Both the position numbers and the translations under genes were made by a program. The notes below the pieces were generated by a model that did no database searches, had not been told where the DNA came from, and was given only the letters and a program-made list of their open reading frames with translations. A DNA stretch of 22,853 nucleotides from IMG/VR virus record IMGVR_UViG_3300048061_000004, positions 1-22,853 of that record. One strand, given 5' to 3'. Numbering within the stretch: the stretch's first letter is position 1; each line of letters opens with the position of its first letter. This document shows positions 1 to 7,764 of the stretch, one piece after another. This stretch comes from a virus.

Positions 1-966
1 AAAGACAAGTATGGTTGGGAAGCTAAAGAATTTACTAATGATGGTAAACCAAAACTAGATGATACTGTATTAAGTAAATTGGAATATCCTGAAGCAAAAA
101 TTTTATGCGAACATTTTTTATTAGATAAAAGAATTGCACAATTAGCTACAGGTACACAAGCATGGTTAAAACATGAGAAGAATAATAAAATACATGGCAC
201 TTGTAATACTAATTCTACGGTAACTGCTAGAGCGAGTCACTCGTTTCCAAACCTAGCACAAATTCCAAGTGTGTCTGTACCTTTTGGTAAAGAATGTAGA
301 AGTTTATTTACTGTACCTACTGGTAAAAAATTAGTTGGTATAGATATATCAGGATTAGAAGTTAGAATGTTAGCTCACTTTATGTCTAAGTATGACAATG
401 GAGATTATTCTAAAGTTGTATTAGAAGGTGATATACATACAGAGACACAGAATCTTGCAGGTTTAGACTCAAGAGATTTAGCAAAAAGATTTTACTATTG
501 CTTTTTATATGGTGGTGGTGTCAAACGAATAGCTGAAGTAACTGGTAAAAAAGTTGGTGAAGCATCTAAGATTAAAAAAAGATTCTTAAATAATTTACCT
601 GCTCTTAGTAAACTTATAGAGCAAGTACAATTAGCATCAGAGCGTGGTCACTTACTTGGTCTTGATAAAAGACAGATAAAAGTAAGGTCAGCCCATGCCG
701 CACTCAACACACTTTTACAGAGCTCAGGAGCTTTAGTGTGTAAACAGTGGTTAGTTGAGTTTAATAAATTAGTTAAGGATATTCCTGAAACTCAGCAGGT
801 TGTCTGGGTGCATGACGAAATACAAGTTGAGTGTCTTGAAAAAGATGCAGAGACTATTGGTAAGTTAGCCGTTGAAGCAATACAAAAAACAGGTGAACAC
901 TTCCAATTAAGATTACCATTAACAGGCGAATATAAAATAGGAGATGATTGGAGTGGAACACATTAA
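1..966 (+). CDS. T7-like family A DNA polymerase, 3' part (5' end outside window)
   Basis: Replicative DNA polymerase, C-terminal 321 residues; the frame is open from base 1, so the gene starts upstream. Palm and fingers motifs of family A are all visible: motif A GIDISGLEVRMLAH with catalytic Asp at residue 115 of the fragment; O-helix RDLAKRFYYCFLYGGG with Arg158, Lys162 and Tyr166; NTLLQSSGALVCK; and motif C VWVHDEIQVEC with Asp272. The Tyr at the O-helix position equivalent to T7 Tyr526 is kept. The exonuclease and thumb domains must lie outside the window. The stop codon overlaps the next start as TAATG, so the two genes are probably translationally coupled. Similarity to T7 gp5 is clear by motif; whether thioredoxin serves as a processivity factor cannot be judged from this fragment. 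Confidence 0.97.
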   Translation, partial: KDKYGWEAKEFTNDGKPKLDDTVLSKLEYPEAKILCEHFLLDKRIAQLATGTQAWLKHEKNNKIHGTCNTNSTVTARASHSFPNLAQIPSVSVPFGKECRSLFTVPTGKKLVGIDISGLEVRMLAHFMSKYDNGDYSKVVLEGDIHTETQNLAGLDSRDLAKRFYYCFLYGGGVKRIAEVTGKKVGEASKIKKRFLNNLPALSKLIEQVQLASERGHLLGLDKRQIKVRSAHAALNTLLQSSGALVCKQWLVEFNKLVKDIPETQQVVWVHDEIQVECLEKDAETIGKLAVEAIQKTGEHFQLRLPLTGEYKIGDDWSGTH

Positions 967-1364
967 TGAAAAATAATAAATTTGATATAGATTTAAAGTA
1001 CGGTCAAGATAGAGAAAACAGAATAGAAAAAATACTTAAAGAAGGTAAACTAGAAGTTAAGACTGAGAGAGACTGGTGGTTTAAGAGTGGTAACATTGCA
1101 ATAGAAATAGAATGTAATGGTAAACCTTCAGGAGTTATGGCAACTAAGTCTGACTACTGGGTTCATATATTAGCTGATGGAGACAATGATTATTGTAGAC
1201 TAATATTTGATACACGTACTGTTAAAAAACTTGCTAGAAAATATATTAGTAAAATTAAAAATGTTGGTGATGGGTTTAGAAGTAAATGTGTAATGATACC
1301 TTTAGCTGAAATATTCTTAGCAAAAAATTTAGATGCAAATAAAACAAAAGGAAATAGTAAATGA
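966..1364 (+). CDS. Possible PD-(D/E)XK-type nuclease, 132 aa
   Basis: Small protein between polymerase and exonuclease. The ATG at 966 is chosen over an in-frame TTG at 948 because it overlaps the polymerase stop as TAATG, a junction used repeatedly here. Residues 29-32 read LEVK, an ExK signature, preceded by a Glu-rich helix (Glu17, Glu21) and followed by the segment GNIAIEIECNGKPSG and then a D-Y-W. That order (helix acid, ExK, then GN-x3-IE) is typical of many PD-(D/E)XK nucleases, including phage Holliday-junction-type enzymes, and the replication context fits. I infer a nuclease fold only; no classical upstream catalytic Asp is certain, so it could be an inactive or unrelated protein. 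The 3' end overlaps the exonuclease start by 4 nt. Confidence 0.55.
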   Translation: MKNNKFDIDLKYGQDRENRIEKILKEGKLEVKTERDWWFKSGNIAIEIECNGKPSGVMATKSDYWVHILADGDNDYCRLIFDTRTVKKLARKYISKIKNVGDGFRSKCVMIPLAEIFLAKNLDANKTKGNSK

Positions 1365-2125
1365 GTGATAAATACAAAAAGAAAAGAGTGTTACTAATTG
1401 ATGGTGACATATTGTTATATAAGATTGCTCTTAACAATGAAATAGATACACACTGGGGTGATGGTCTATGGACATTACATTGTGATGAGAAAGTATGTAA
1501 AGCAGATGTAGATGCAGTAATAGATGACTTAGGTTCTAGTCTATCAGCAGATGATTATGTTGTTACATTAACAGATGCTAACAATTTTAGAAAAGATGTC
1601 TTACCTTCTTACAAAAGTAATAGAAGAGAGAAGCGTAAACCTATGGTGTTAAAAGCATTACGTGAATATGTAATGGAAAAACACAATGGTGTGTCTTGGA
1701 AAAACTTAGAAGCTGATGATGTCATGGGTATTATGGCAACTGAACCTTCTTTAAATGAAGAAAGAATTGTTGTCAGTATAGATAAAGATTTACGAACAGT
1801 ACCATGTAACTTATCTCAAGATGGACAAACAATAGAGCAGATACCTCAACGATTAGCTGACTATCAATTTATGATACAAACTTTAACAGGAGATAAAGTT
1901 GACGGATATGATGGCATAGATGGTGTCGGAGTTGTTACTGCTAATAAACTAATACAAAAATACACTAATGTTAAGTTAAAAGATTTGTGGAAGGTAGTTA
2001 AAGGTATCTACAAAGACAAAGGTTACTCAGCTAAAGAAGCATTAGCTCAAGCTAGAGTGGCACACATACTTAGACATGGTGAATACAATAAGAAAACAGG
2101 GAAGGTTAAGTTATGGACAATATAA
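1361..2125 (+). CDS. T7 gp6-like 5'-3' exonuclease (FEN/PIN-like fold)
   Basis: A 254-residue exonuclease expected to degrade duplex DNA from 5' ends, recycling host DNA and removing primers. The acidic metal-binding residues occur in family order: DGD at 14-16, the arch region NFRKDVLPSYKSNR at 75-88, LEADD at 116-120, SIDKDLRT at 139-146, and TGDKVDGYDGIDGVG at 176-190, which resembles the helix-hairpin DNA-binding segment. In T7, gene 6 also follows the polymerase gene. It overlaps the upstream gene by 4 nt and the downstream DUF3310 gene by 13 nt, which indicates one polycistronic unit. Confidence 0.93.
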   Translation: MSDKYKKKRVLLIDGDILLYKIALNNEIDTHWGDGLWTLHCDEKVCKADVDAVIDDLGSSLSADDYVVTLTDANNFRKDVLPSYKSNRREKRKPMVLKALREYVMEKHNGVSWKNLEADDVMGIMATEPSLNEERIVVSIDKDLRTVPCNLSQDGQTIEQIPQRLADYQFMIQTLTGDKVDGYDGIDGVGVVTANKLIQKYTNVKLKDLWKVVKGIYKDKGYSAKEALAQARVAHILRHGEYNKKTGKVKLWTI

Positions 2126-2334
2126 AAAACCCACCTCATTATGCTAACTCAGAGATAGAACCTATTGATTACATTATAAAAAATAAGTTAACTTACTGTG
2201 AAGGTAATGTAGTAAAATATATTACACGTTGGCGTAAGAAGGGTGGCATAGACGATTTAAAAAAAGCAAAACAGTACATTGATATTATTATAGAAAAAGA
2301 AGGTGTACCTACTGTAACAGATACAAAAGATTAG
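2113..2334 (+). CDS. DUF3310 family protein, 73 aa
   Basis: Short soluble protein of the DUF3310 (SaV-like) family, common in phages next to nucleotide metabolism genes and sometimes labelled nucleotide kinase without direct proof. The diagnostic pattern is present almost from the start: NPPHY at residues 6-10, then EPIDYI, then EGNVVKYITRWRKKGGIDDLKKAKQYID across residues 30-57. The start codon lies inside the end of the exonuclease gene, 13 nt overlap, typical of coupled translation. Its place just before the SpeD-like and ribonucleotide reductase genes fits a nucleotide-related role, but function remains unknown. Confidence 0.85.
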   Translation: MDNIKNPPHYANSEIEPIDYIIKNKLTYCEGNVVKYITRWRKKGGIDDLKKAKQYIDIIIEKEGVPTVTDTKD

Positions 2335-2340
2335 AGGTGT

Positions 2341-2736
2341 ATGCTTGAACACAAACACATTTTAATCAGAGCAACAGTCAAAAAACCACCTGTGCAAATA
2401 GATAGTATAAAAGCATGGATAAGAAATTTAGTAAATGATTTAGGTATGAAACCTTTAGGTGAGACTGTTGCTGTCTATGTAAATAAAAAAGATAACAGAG
2501 GTTTAACTTGCTTACAAGCTATTGAAACATCACACATAGCATTACATTCTTGGGACGAAGATAGTCCTGCTATAATTCAATTAGATGTCTACACTTGTAG
2601 TAAGTTAAATAAAGATGTTGTATTTAAAGCATTAGATAAATTTGACCCAATAGAAATTAATTACTTAACACTAGATAGAAAGAGATATTTAGATATAAAA
2701 AACAAAGATGAGATAAACAATGACAATAGATTATAA
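2341..2736 (+). CDS. speD: S-adenosylmethionine decarboxylase-like protein (SpeD family, divergent)
   Basis: A 131-residue protein of the prokaryotic AdoMet decarboxylase type, which normally self-cleaves to make a pyruvoyl group and produces decarboxylated SAM for spermidine synthesis. The core is ETSHIALHSWDE at residues 62-73 followed by QLDVYTC to Cys86; Ser64, His69 and Cys86 align with the known cleavage Ser, His and Cys of the bacterial enzymes. Length matches the short single-domain bacterial form. Odd points: the residue before the Ser is Thr rather than the usual Glu (the Glu sits one place earlier), the Pro of the HTWPE signature is Asp, and two extra residues lie between His69 and Cys86. 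Activity is therefore an inference. The gene starts 6 nt after the DUF3310 stop, with GAGG upstream, and overlaps nrdA by 17 nt. Confidence 0.8.
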   Translation: MLEHKHILIRATVKKPPVQIDSIKAWIRNLVNDLGMKPLGETVAVYVNKKDNRGLTCLQAIETSHIALHSWDEDSPAIIQLDVYTCSKLNKDVVFKALDKFDPIEINYLTLDRKRYLDIKNKDEINNDNRL

Positions 2737-4477
2737 TAGAGATGAATTACTTACTGATTTTGGTAAGACAACATTAAAAGATAGATACCTTTTACCACAA
2801 GAAGAATCACCGCAAGATGGATTTATGAGAGCGGCTAAAGCATTTTCTGACAATGATGAAATGGCAGACCGTATATATAACTATGCTTCTAAACTTTGGT
2901 TTATGTTTTCTACACCTATTTTATCTAACGGTGGTACAAAAAGAGGTATGCCTATCTCATGTTTTTTAAATTATGTTGGTGATAGTAGAGAAGGATTAAC
3001 AGGACACTACACAGAAAATGCTTGGTTAGCTTCTGTTGGTGGTGGTATCGGTGGCTACTGGGGTGATGTAAGAAGTGATGGTACTGCTACATCAGGTGGT
3101 AGTCAATCTTCAGGTTCAATACCTTTTCTTCACGTAGTAGACTCAGAAGTATTAGCTTTTTCACAAGGTAAAACAAGACGTGGTAGTTATGCCGCTTACA
3201 TGGATATATCACACCCAGAAATTATAGAATTTATGGAGATGCGTAAACCTAGTGGTGGTGATGTGCACAGAAAATGTTTAAACTTACATCATGGTGTAAA
3301 TTTATCTAATGAATTTATGCAATTAATAGACCATTGTGTTAAAGAACCTACGTATGATGACAGTTGGAATCTTATAGACCCACATACAAAAAAAGTAGTA
3401 CGTACTGTATCAGCTAGAGACTTGTGGCAAAAGATATTAGAGACAAGAGTTGCTACTGGTGAGCCTTATGTTTCATTTATAGATACTGTTAATGAATCAT
3501 TGCCTGAACCTCAAAAGAAATTAGGACTAAGAGTTAATCATTCTAATTTATGTACTGAAATAACTTTACCTACTAATGAAAATAGAACAGCAGTGTGTTG
3601 TTTGTCTTCTGTAAATTTAGAAAAGTATGACGAATGGAAAAATGATACATTGTTTGTGCCTGACTTAATTAGATTCTTAGATAATGTCTTACAACATTTT
3701 ATTGACAATGCACCTGACGAATTATTCAGAGCTAGATTTAGTGCGGCAAGTGAAAGAAGTTTAGGTTTAGGAGCTATGGGTTTTCATGCTTACTTACAAT
3801 CTAAAGGAATACCTTTTGAGTCTGCTTTAGCTAAGTCATTAAATTTAAAAATATTTAAAAAGATAAAAGAACAAGCTGTAGAAGAATCTAAAAGATTAGC
3901 AATTAAAAGAGGTGAAGCACCAGACATGGAAAATACTGGTATGCGTAATGCACATTTACTAGCTATTGCACCTAATGCTTCTTCATCTATTATTTGTGGT
4001 ACAACATCACCATCAATAGAACCATACAGAGCTAATGCTTATGTGCAAAAAACTATGTCAGGTTCTTTTTTAGTTAAGAATAAATACTTAGAAAAATTAT
4101 TAGAAAAAAAGGAGATAAATAATGATAAGACTTGGACTTCAATACTTGCGAATAGAGGCTCAGTGCTTCATATTAAAGAGCTATCTGATTATGAAAAAGA
4201 TACGTTTAAAACTGCGATTGAAATTAACCAACAATGGGTAATAGAACATGCCGCAGATAGACAACAATATATTTGTCAAGGACAATCAGTTAATGTGTTT
4301 GTCCCTGCTGATGTAAACATTAAAGAGTTACATGACATACACATGTTAGCTTGGAAGAAAAAATTAAAGACACTTTATTACTGTCGTTCAGAAGCAATTA
4401 AACGTGCAGAATTGGTATCTAAAAAAATAGAAAGAACAATCATACCAGAAGCAGATTGTTTAGCATGTGAGGGATAA
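2720..4477 (+). CDS. nrdA: Ribonucleotide reductase class I, catalytic (alpha) subunit
   Basis: Reduces ribonucleotides to deoxyribonucleotides in the cytoplasm with NrdB, supplying dNTPs for phage DNA synthesis. At 585 residues it is much shorter than the roughly 760-residue E. coli enzyme; the N-terminus starts close to the core barrel and no ATP-cone is seen, so the usual dATP feedback site is probably missing. Catalytic residues are present: Cys81 in MPISCF, Asn276-x-Cys278-x-Glu280 in SNLCTE, Cys293 in AVCCLSS, the radical-transfer tyrosines Tyr553-Tyr554 in LKTLYYC, and a C-terminal CLAC pair (Cys580, Cys583) for reactivation by a thioredoxin or glutaredoxin. It overlaps speD by 17 nt, and its stop overlaps the next small gene as TAATG. 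Confidence 0.96.
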   Translation: MTIDYNRDELLTDFGKTTLKDRYLLPQEESPQDGFMRAAKAFSDNDEMADRIYNYASKLWFMFSTPILSNGGTKRGMPISCFLNYVGDSREGLTGHYTENAWLASVGGGIGGYWGDVRSDGTATSGGSQSSGSIPFLHVVDSEVLAFSQGKTRRGSYAAYMDISHPEIIEFMEMRKPSGGDVHRKCLNLHHGVNLSNEFMQLIDHCVKEPTYDDSWNLIDPHTKKVVRTVSARDLWQKILETRVATGEPYVSFIDTVNESLPEPQKKLGLRVNHSNLCTEITLPTNENRTAVCCLSSVNLEKYDEWKNDTLFVPDLIRFLDNVLQHFIDNAPDELFRARFSAASERSLGLGAMGFHAYLQSKGIPFESALAKSLNLKIFKKIKEQAVEESKRLAIKRGEAPDMENTGMRNAHLLAIAPNASSSIICGTTSPSIEPYRANAYVQKTMSGSFLVKNKYLEKLLEKKEINNDKTWTSILANRGSVLHIKELSDYEKDTFKTAIEINQQWVIEHAADRQQYICQGQSVNVFVPADVNIKELHDIHMLAWKKKLKTLYYCRSEAIKRAELVSKKIERTIIPEADCLACEG

Positions 4478-4644
4478 TGACGGATAGTAGTATATTTGAT
4501 GGTATGGATAAGCCAAGACGTAAACGTAGGAAAAGAAAACCACCTAAACAAACTGTCTTATGGACTGTATATCATACTATCTTAGCAATAGAATTATTAA
4601 TAATAATTATAATAGAAGGGATAGAATTGATTTATGGGCTTTAA
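4477..4644 (+). CDS. Small predicted single-pass membrane protein, 55 aa
   Basis: Unrecognised small gene. The ATG overlaps the nrdA stop (TAATG). The protein has an acidic first ten residues, then a strongly basic stretch PRRKRRKRKPPK at residues 13-24, and then a hydrophobic run from about residue 27 to the end (TVLWTVYHTILAIELLIIII), broken by a few Glu. By the positive-inside rule the N-terminus would stay in the cytoplasm and one helix would cross the inner membrane. Possible roles include a holin-like or membrane-anchoring function, but its position inside the nrd pair rather than in a lysis cassette gives no support for lysis. Its end overlaps the next gene by 11 nt. The start/stop coupling on both sides supports it as real. 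Confidence 0.62.
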   Translation: MTDSSIFDGMDKPRRKRRKRKPPKQTVLWTVYHTILAIELLIIIIIEGIELIYGL

Positions 4645-4819
4645 AGATTATAAAATTAGAGATGGTGTGCATCTTCCTACTGACGCATATAGAAAAAATT
4701 ATGATTCTATTTTTAAAAAGAAGAAGTGTAAGACACATACTAAAGAAAAAGAAAACAACAATGAGTGTTGTCACTCAGAAGAACAAACATATTTAGAGGA
4801 GTTAAAAAACAAACTATGA
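4634..4819 (+). CDS. Small charged hypothetical protein between nrdA and nrdB, 61 aa
   Basis: Not recognised. The 61 residues are Lys/Glu-rich, starting MGFKDYKIRDGVHLPTDAY, followed by a lysine block (FKKKKCK) and a CCHSEEQ segment, ending ELKNKL. Its stop overlaps the nrdB start as ATGA, and its start lies 11 nt inside the upstream membrane-protein gene, so it sits in a chain of coupled genes. Many phages place a glutaredoxin near nrdAB; this protein is too short and has no CPYC-like thioredoxin motif, so it is not one. The two adjacent Cys plus His could bind a metal, but that is speculation. Confidence 0.6.
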   Translation: MGFKDYKIRDGVHLPTDAYRKNYDSIFKKKKCKTHTKEKENNNECCHSEEQTYLEELKNKL

Positions 4820-5766
4820 GTTTATTTAAAGAAAGAGTACATTACAAACCATTTGATTACGAATGGGCTTTTGAATCTTACGACATGCAACAAAAAATGC
4901 ACTGGCTACCTAGTGAAGTACCTTTACATGAAGATGTAAGAGACTGGAATGAAAGATTAAGTGCAGAAGAAAAAAATCTTATATCACAAATTCTTAAATT
5001 CTTTACTCAAGGTGACGTAGATATAGCTCAAGCATACTTAGATAAGTATATACCTAAGTTTAAATCACCTGAAGTTAGAATGATGTTGTCTTCTTTTGCT
5101 ACAAGTGAAGCTAATCACGCACATAGTTATTCATTACTTAATGATACAATCGGATTACCAGATAAAGAATACAAAGCATTTCAAGAATATAAAGAAATGG
5201 CTGATAAACATGAGTATTTATTTGCTAGTAAAGGCAAAGGACTAGAAGGATTAGCTAAAGAGATAGCTTGTTTTTCTGCATTTGGTGAAGGCTTACAGTT
5301 GTTTGCATCATTTGTTATGCTACTAAACTTTCAAAGATACGGAAGAATGAAGGGCATGTGTCAAATAGTTACATGGTCTATTAGAGATGAGACTCATCAC
5401 GTAGATGGTATGATTAAATTGTTTCATCAATTAATAAAAGAAAATCCTAATATTTGGACAGAAAAATTTAAAGCAAGTATTTATCAAACAGCTAGAGATA
5501 TGGTTGCATTAGAAGATAGATTCATTGATTTAGCATTTAGTATGGGCGGTATTAGAGGATTGAAAGCAGAAGAAGTTAAACAATATATTAGATATATTGC
5601 TGACAGAAGACTGTTACAACTATCATTAAAACCTAATTTTGGTGTTAAACAAAACCCTTTAGGTTGGTTAGATTGGGTGTTAAATGGTGTAGAACATGCT
5701 AATTTCTTTGAAAATAGAGCTACAGAATATAACAAAGGTACAGTAACAGGGAGCTTGTGGGAGTAA
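4816..5766 (+). CDS. nrdB: Ribonucleotide reductase class I, radical (beta) subunit
   Basis: Ferritin-like di-iron subunit that generates the tyrosyl radical used by NrdA. With the start at 4816 (MSLFKERVHY) the protein is 316 residues; an in-frame ATG at 4765 would add 17 unlikely residues inside the upstream gene, and the 4816 ATG forms an ATGA overlap with that gene's stop. Metal ligands fall at the same spacing as in the E. coli protein: Asp67, Glu98, His101, Glu158, Glu192 and His195, with the radical Tyr105 in SEANHAHSY. The set is complete, so an active Tyr-radical class I enzyme is expected. The stop codon runs directly into the repeated 26-nt motif at 5765. Confidence 0.96.
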   Translation: MSLFKERVHYKPFDYEWAFESYDMQQKMHWLPSEVPLHEDVRDWNERLSAEEKNLISQILKFFTQGDVDIAQAYLDKYIPKFKSPEVRMMLSSFATSEANHAHSYSLLNDTIGLPDKEYKAFQEYKEMADKHEYLFASKGKGLEGLAKEIACFSAFGEGLQLFASFVMLLNFQRYGRMKGMCQIVTWSIRDETHHVDGMIKLFHQLIKENPNIWTEKFKASIYQTARDMVALEDRFIDLAFSMGGIRGLKAEEVKQYIRYIADRRLLQLSLKPNFGVKQNPLGWLDWVLNGVEHANFFENRATEYNKGTVTGSLWE

Positions 5767-5790
5767 AGTTCCCTTTTTAGACGAATACAA
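5765..5790 (+). promoter_or_regulatory. Copy 1 of a 26-nt repeated motif, candidate late phage promoter
   Basis: Begins in the nrdB stop codon and ends at the next start. It reads AAAGTTCCCT then TTTTAGA, and matches the copy at 20757 at 19 of 26 positions. It stands at the boundary of metabolism and structural genes, where T7 has its phi6.5 promoter. Promoter function is inference. Confidence 0.45.
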
Positions 5791-5963
5791 TGGACGATTT
5801 AACATTACCAAATAACGTAGATGATTTAGTTAAACTACTTAATGAAGTTTATCCTGAAAAATCTCCTGATTTAAAAGATGATACTAAAACTATTTATTTT
5901 AAAGCAGGTCAGCGTGACGTTGTAAATTTTATCAATACTTTAAAAGAGAGGACAGAGAAATAA
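5790..5963 (+). CDS. Small hypothetical protein at the start of the structural block, 57 aa
   Basis: Unrecognised acidic/amphipathic protein beginning MDDLTLPNNVDDLVKLLNEV and ending NFINTLKERTEK. It has no signal peptide or membrane segment and is predicted mostly helical, with a central segment DDTKTIYFKAGQRDVV. It follows the 26-nt motif directly and is followed 2 nt later by the next gene, with GAGAGG upstream of that gene's start, so it is probably co-expressed with the portal. Position matches the small T7 genes 6.5-7.3 that precede gene 8, but no sequence link is visible. Confidence 0.6.
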   Translation: MDDLTLPNNVDDLVKLLNEVYPEKSPDLKDDTKTIYFKAGQRDVVNFINTLKERTEK

Positions 5964-5965
5964 TT

Positions 5966-6184
5966 ATGTGTTTATCAAAACCTAAAGTTCCTGAAGTAAA
6001 ACCTGCTCCACCACCAGTTAATATGTCACCTATTGGTGATGACTTAGCTCCAACATTGGTTACAGCAGACGAGCAAGATGGAAAACTTAAAAAGAAAGCT
6101 AAGAAAAAGTCAGGTACATCTGCATTACAAACTTCTAGTGGAGTTAATACAGCGACATCTAGTAATACTTTAAATATAGCTTAA
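5966..6184 (+). CDS. Small probable virion-associated protein, 72 aa
   Basis: Begins MCLSKPKVPEVKPAPPPVN, then a Lys-rich block KLKKKAKKKSG at residues 40-50 and a low-complexity Ser/Thr/Asn tail ending TLNIA. The Cys-2 plus Pro-rich start is common in small structural proteins of marine podoviruses encoded just before the portal, in the place of T7 gp6.7/gp7.3; I infer a minor virion or head-tail role by position. The N-terminus lacks the hydrophobic region needed for a lipoprotein signal. It ends 3 nt before the portal start. Confidence 0.6.
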   Translation: MCLSKPKVPEVKPAPPPVNMSPIGDDLAPTLVTADEQDGKLKKKAKKKSGTSALQTSSGVNTATSSNTLNIA

Positions 6185-6187
6185 TAA

Positions 6188-7753
6188 ATGGAATACATGG
6201 ATAACAATTTTACAAAAGATACAGCAAAACAGCGTTATTCAAAATTAAAACAAGACAGAGAACATTTCTTAGATAGAGCAGAAGAATGTTCTGAAGTCAC
6301 TATTCCCTCTCTAATACAACCAGATGGTTTTACAGCATCTTCTGATTTGTATAACCCTTTCCAATCTGTAGGAGCTAGGGGTGTAAACAATTTAGCTTCT
6401 AAACTTTTATTACTATTACTTCCACCAAACTCTCCCTTCTTTAGATTATCAATAGCAGGAAAAGCTAAACAAGAATTAGATGAAAACAAAGAAATAAAAT
6501 CTGATGTAGAAAAATCTTTAGCTGTTATAGAAAAAGAAGTATCAAATAAAATTGAACAACTTGCTTTAAGAGTATCTGTATTTGAAGCATTAAAACATTT
6601 GATAGTGTCTGGTAATGTACTAACTTATTTACCTAAAAAAGGAAGCATGAGAGTATTTCCTTTACATCAATATGTTTGTCAAAGAGATAGTTCAGGTAAT
6701 GTTTGTGAAATAATTATACAAGAAAAATTAAGTATATTAGCTTTAGGTAAAGAAATAGCGGCACAAGTTATAGCTGACCCTGAATATAAAAAAGATGAAG
6801 AGATAGAATTATATACTCACATATATAAATTAGACGATAAGAAATTTTATGTTTGTCAAGAAGTTAATGGTATTAAAATGCCTGAATCTGTTGGAACATT
6901 TAATAAAGAACGTATGCCTTACCAAGCTCTAAGAATGGTTAGAGTTGATAATGAAGACTATGGTAGAGGATATGTAGAAGAATTTTTAGGAGATTTAAAA
7001 TCATTAGAAGGATTGTCTCAAGCATTAGTAGAATCTGCGGCGGCTTCAAGTAAAGTAGTATTTATGGTAAGACCAAATGCAGTGACTAGAAAAAAAGATT
7101 TATCATTAAGTAGAAATGGTGACATTATTACAGGAAGCAGAGATGATGTGTCTGTACTACAAGCAGAAAAACAATATGATTTACAAGTTGTAGAAAGAAG
7201 TATACAAAAATTAGAAGAAAGATTATCATTTGCTTTCTTATTACATACAGCAATACAAAGAAATGCTGAACGTGTGACTGCTCAAGAAATTAGATACATG
7301 GCTGAACAATTAGAAACAGCAATGGGTGGTATATATTCTTTATTATCACAAGAATTTCAATTACCATTAGTAACTATTCTTATGAAAAGAATGGAACAAG
7401 CAAATGAAATACCATCATTACCTGAAAAATCAGTAAGACCTACAATTATTACTGGTATTGAAGCATTAGGTAGAGGAAATGATTTACAAAAATTAAGAGA
7501 ATTTGTAGCTGAGATAGGTAACTTAGCTCAAATAAATCCTGCTGTTGTGCAGTCATTAAACCCAGACGATTTAATTAAGCGTATTGCTACTGGTTTAGGA
7601 ATTGAAACTGAAGGTTTAATAAAGTCACAAGAACAAATGGCACAAGAACAGGAAGCTCAAGAAGAGCAAATGCAAAATGAGCAAATGATGCAAATGGCTG
7701 AGAAAGCTGTAGCACCTGTTGCTAATAATGCAACTAAACCACAACCACAATAG
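6188..7753 (+). CDS. Head-tail connector (portal) protein, T7 gp8-like
   Basis: Dodecameric portal through which DNA is packaged and ejected. The 521-residue length is close to T7 gp8 (about 536). Family-like segments include the N-terminal KQRYSKLKQDREHFLDRAEE, the LLLLPPNSPFFRL segment near residue 80, a central VDNEDYGRGYVEEFLGDL, a SQALVESAAASSKVVFMV helix, and NAERVTAQEIRYMAEQLE near residue 360. The C-terminus is a Gln/Glu/Met-rich low-complexity tail. Start is uncertain by three codons: a second in-frame ATG at 6197 has the sequence TGGAAT upstream. The gene lies immediately before the scaffold gene, as in T7. Confidence 0.93.
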   Translation: MEYMDNNFTKDTAKQRYSKLKQDREHFLDRAEECSEVTIPSLIQPDGFTASSDLYNPFQSVGARGVNNLASKLLLLLLPPNSPFFRLSIAGKAKQELDENKEIKSDVEKSLAVIEKEVSNKIEQLALRVSVFEALKHLIVSGNVLTYLPKKGSMRVFPLHQYVCQRDSSGNVCEIIIQEKLSILALGKEIAAQVIADPEYKKDEEIELYTHIYKLDDKKFYVCQEVNGIKMPESVGTFNKERMPYQALRMVRVDNEDYGRGYVEEFLGDLKSLEGLSQALVESAAASSKVVFMVRPNAVTRKKDLSLSRNGDIITGSRDDVSVLQAEKQYDLQVVERSIQKLEERLSFAFLLHTAIQRNAERVTAQEIRYMAEQLETAMGGIYSLLSQEFQLPLVTILMKRMEQANEIPSLPEKSVRPTIITGIEALGRGNDLQKLREFVAEIGNLAQINPAVVQSLNPDDLIKRIATGLGIETEGLIKSQEQMAQEQEAQEEQMQNEQMMQMAEKAVAPVANNATKPQPQ

Positions 7754-7764
7754 AGGAATAAAAA

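Noticed and set aside
4560-4796. A 78-codon open frame between nrdA and nrdB
   Set aside because: It overlaps the two coupled small genes in another frame, and its translation looks like noise.
4765-4815. Upstream in-frame start for nrdB
   Set aside because: It would add 17 residues overlapping the preceding gene; the ATG at 4816 gives the expected NrdB N-terminus and an ATGA junction.
4634-4819. Glutaredoxin or thioredoxin partner of the reductase
   Set aside because: The protein is too short and lacks a CxxC active site in a thioredoxin-like context.
6425-6455. Additional copy of the late motif (CTCCCTTCTTTAGATT)
   Set aside because: It is inside the portal gene, matches only part of the core with an insertion, and has no boundary position.
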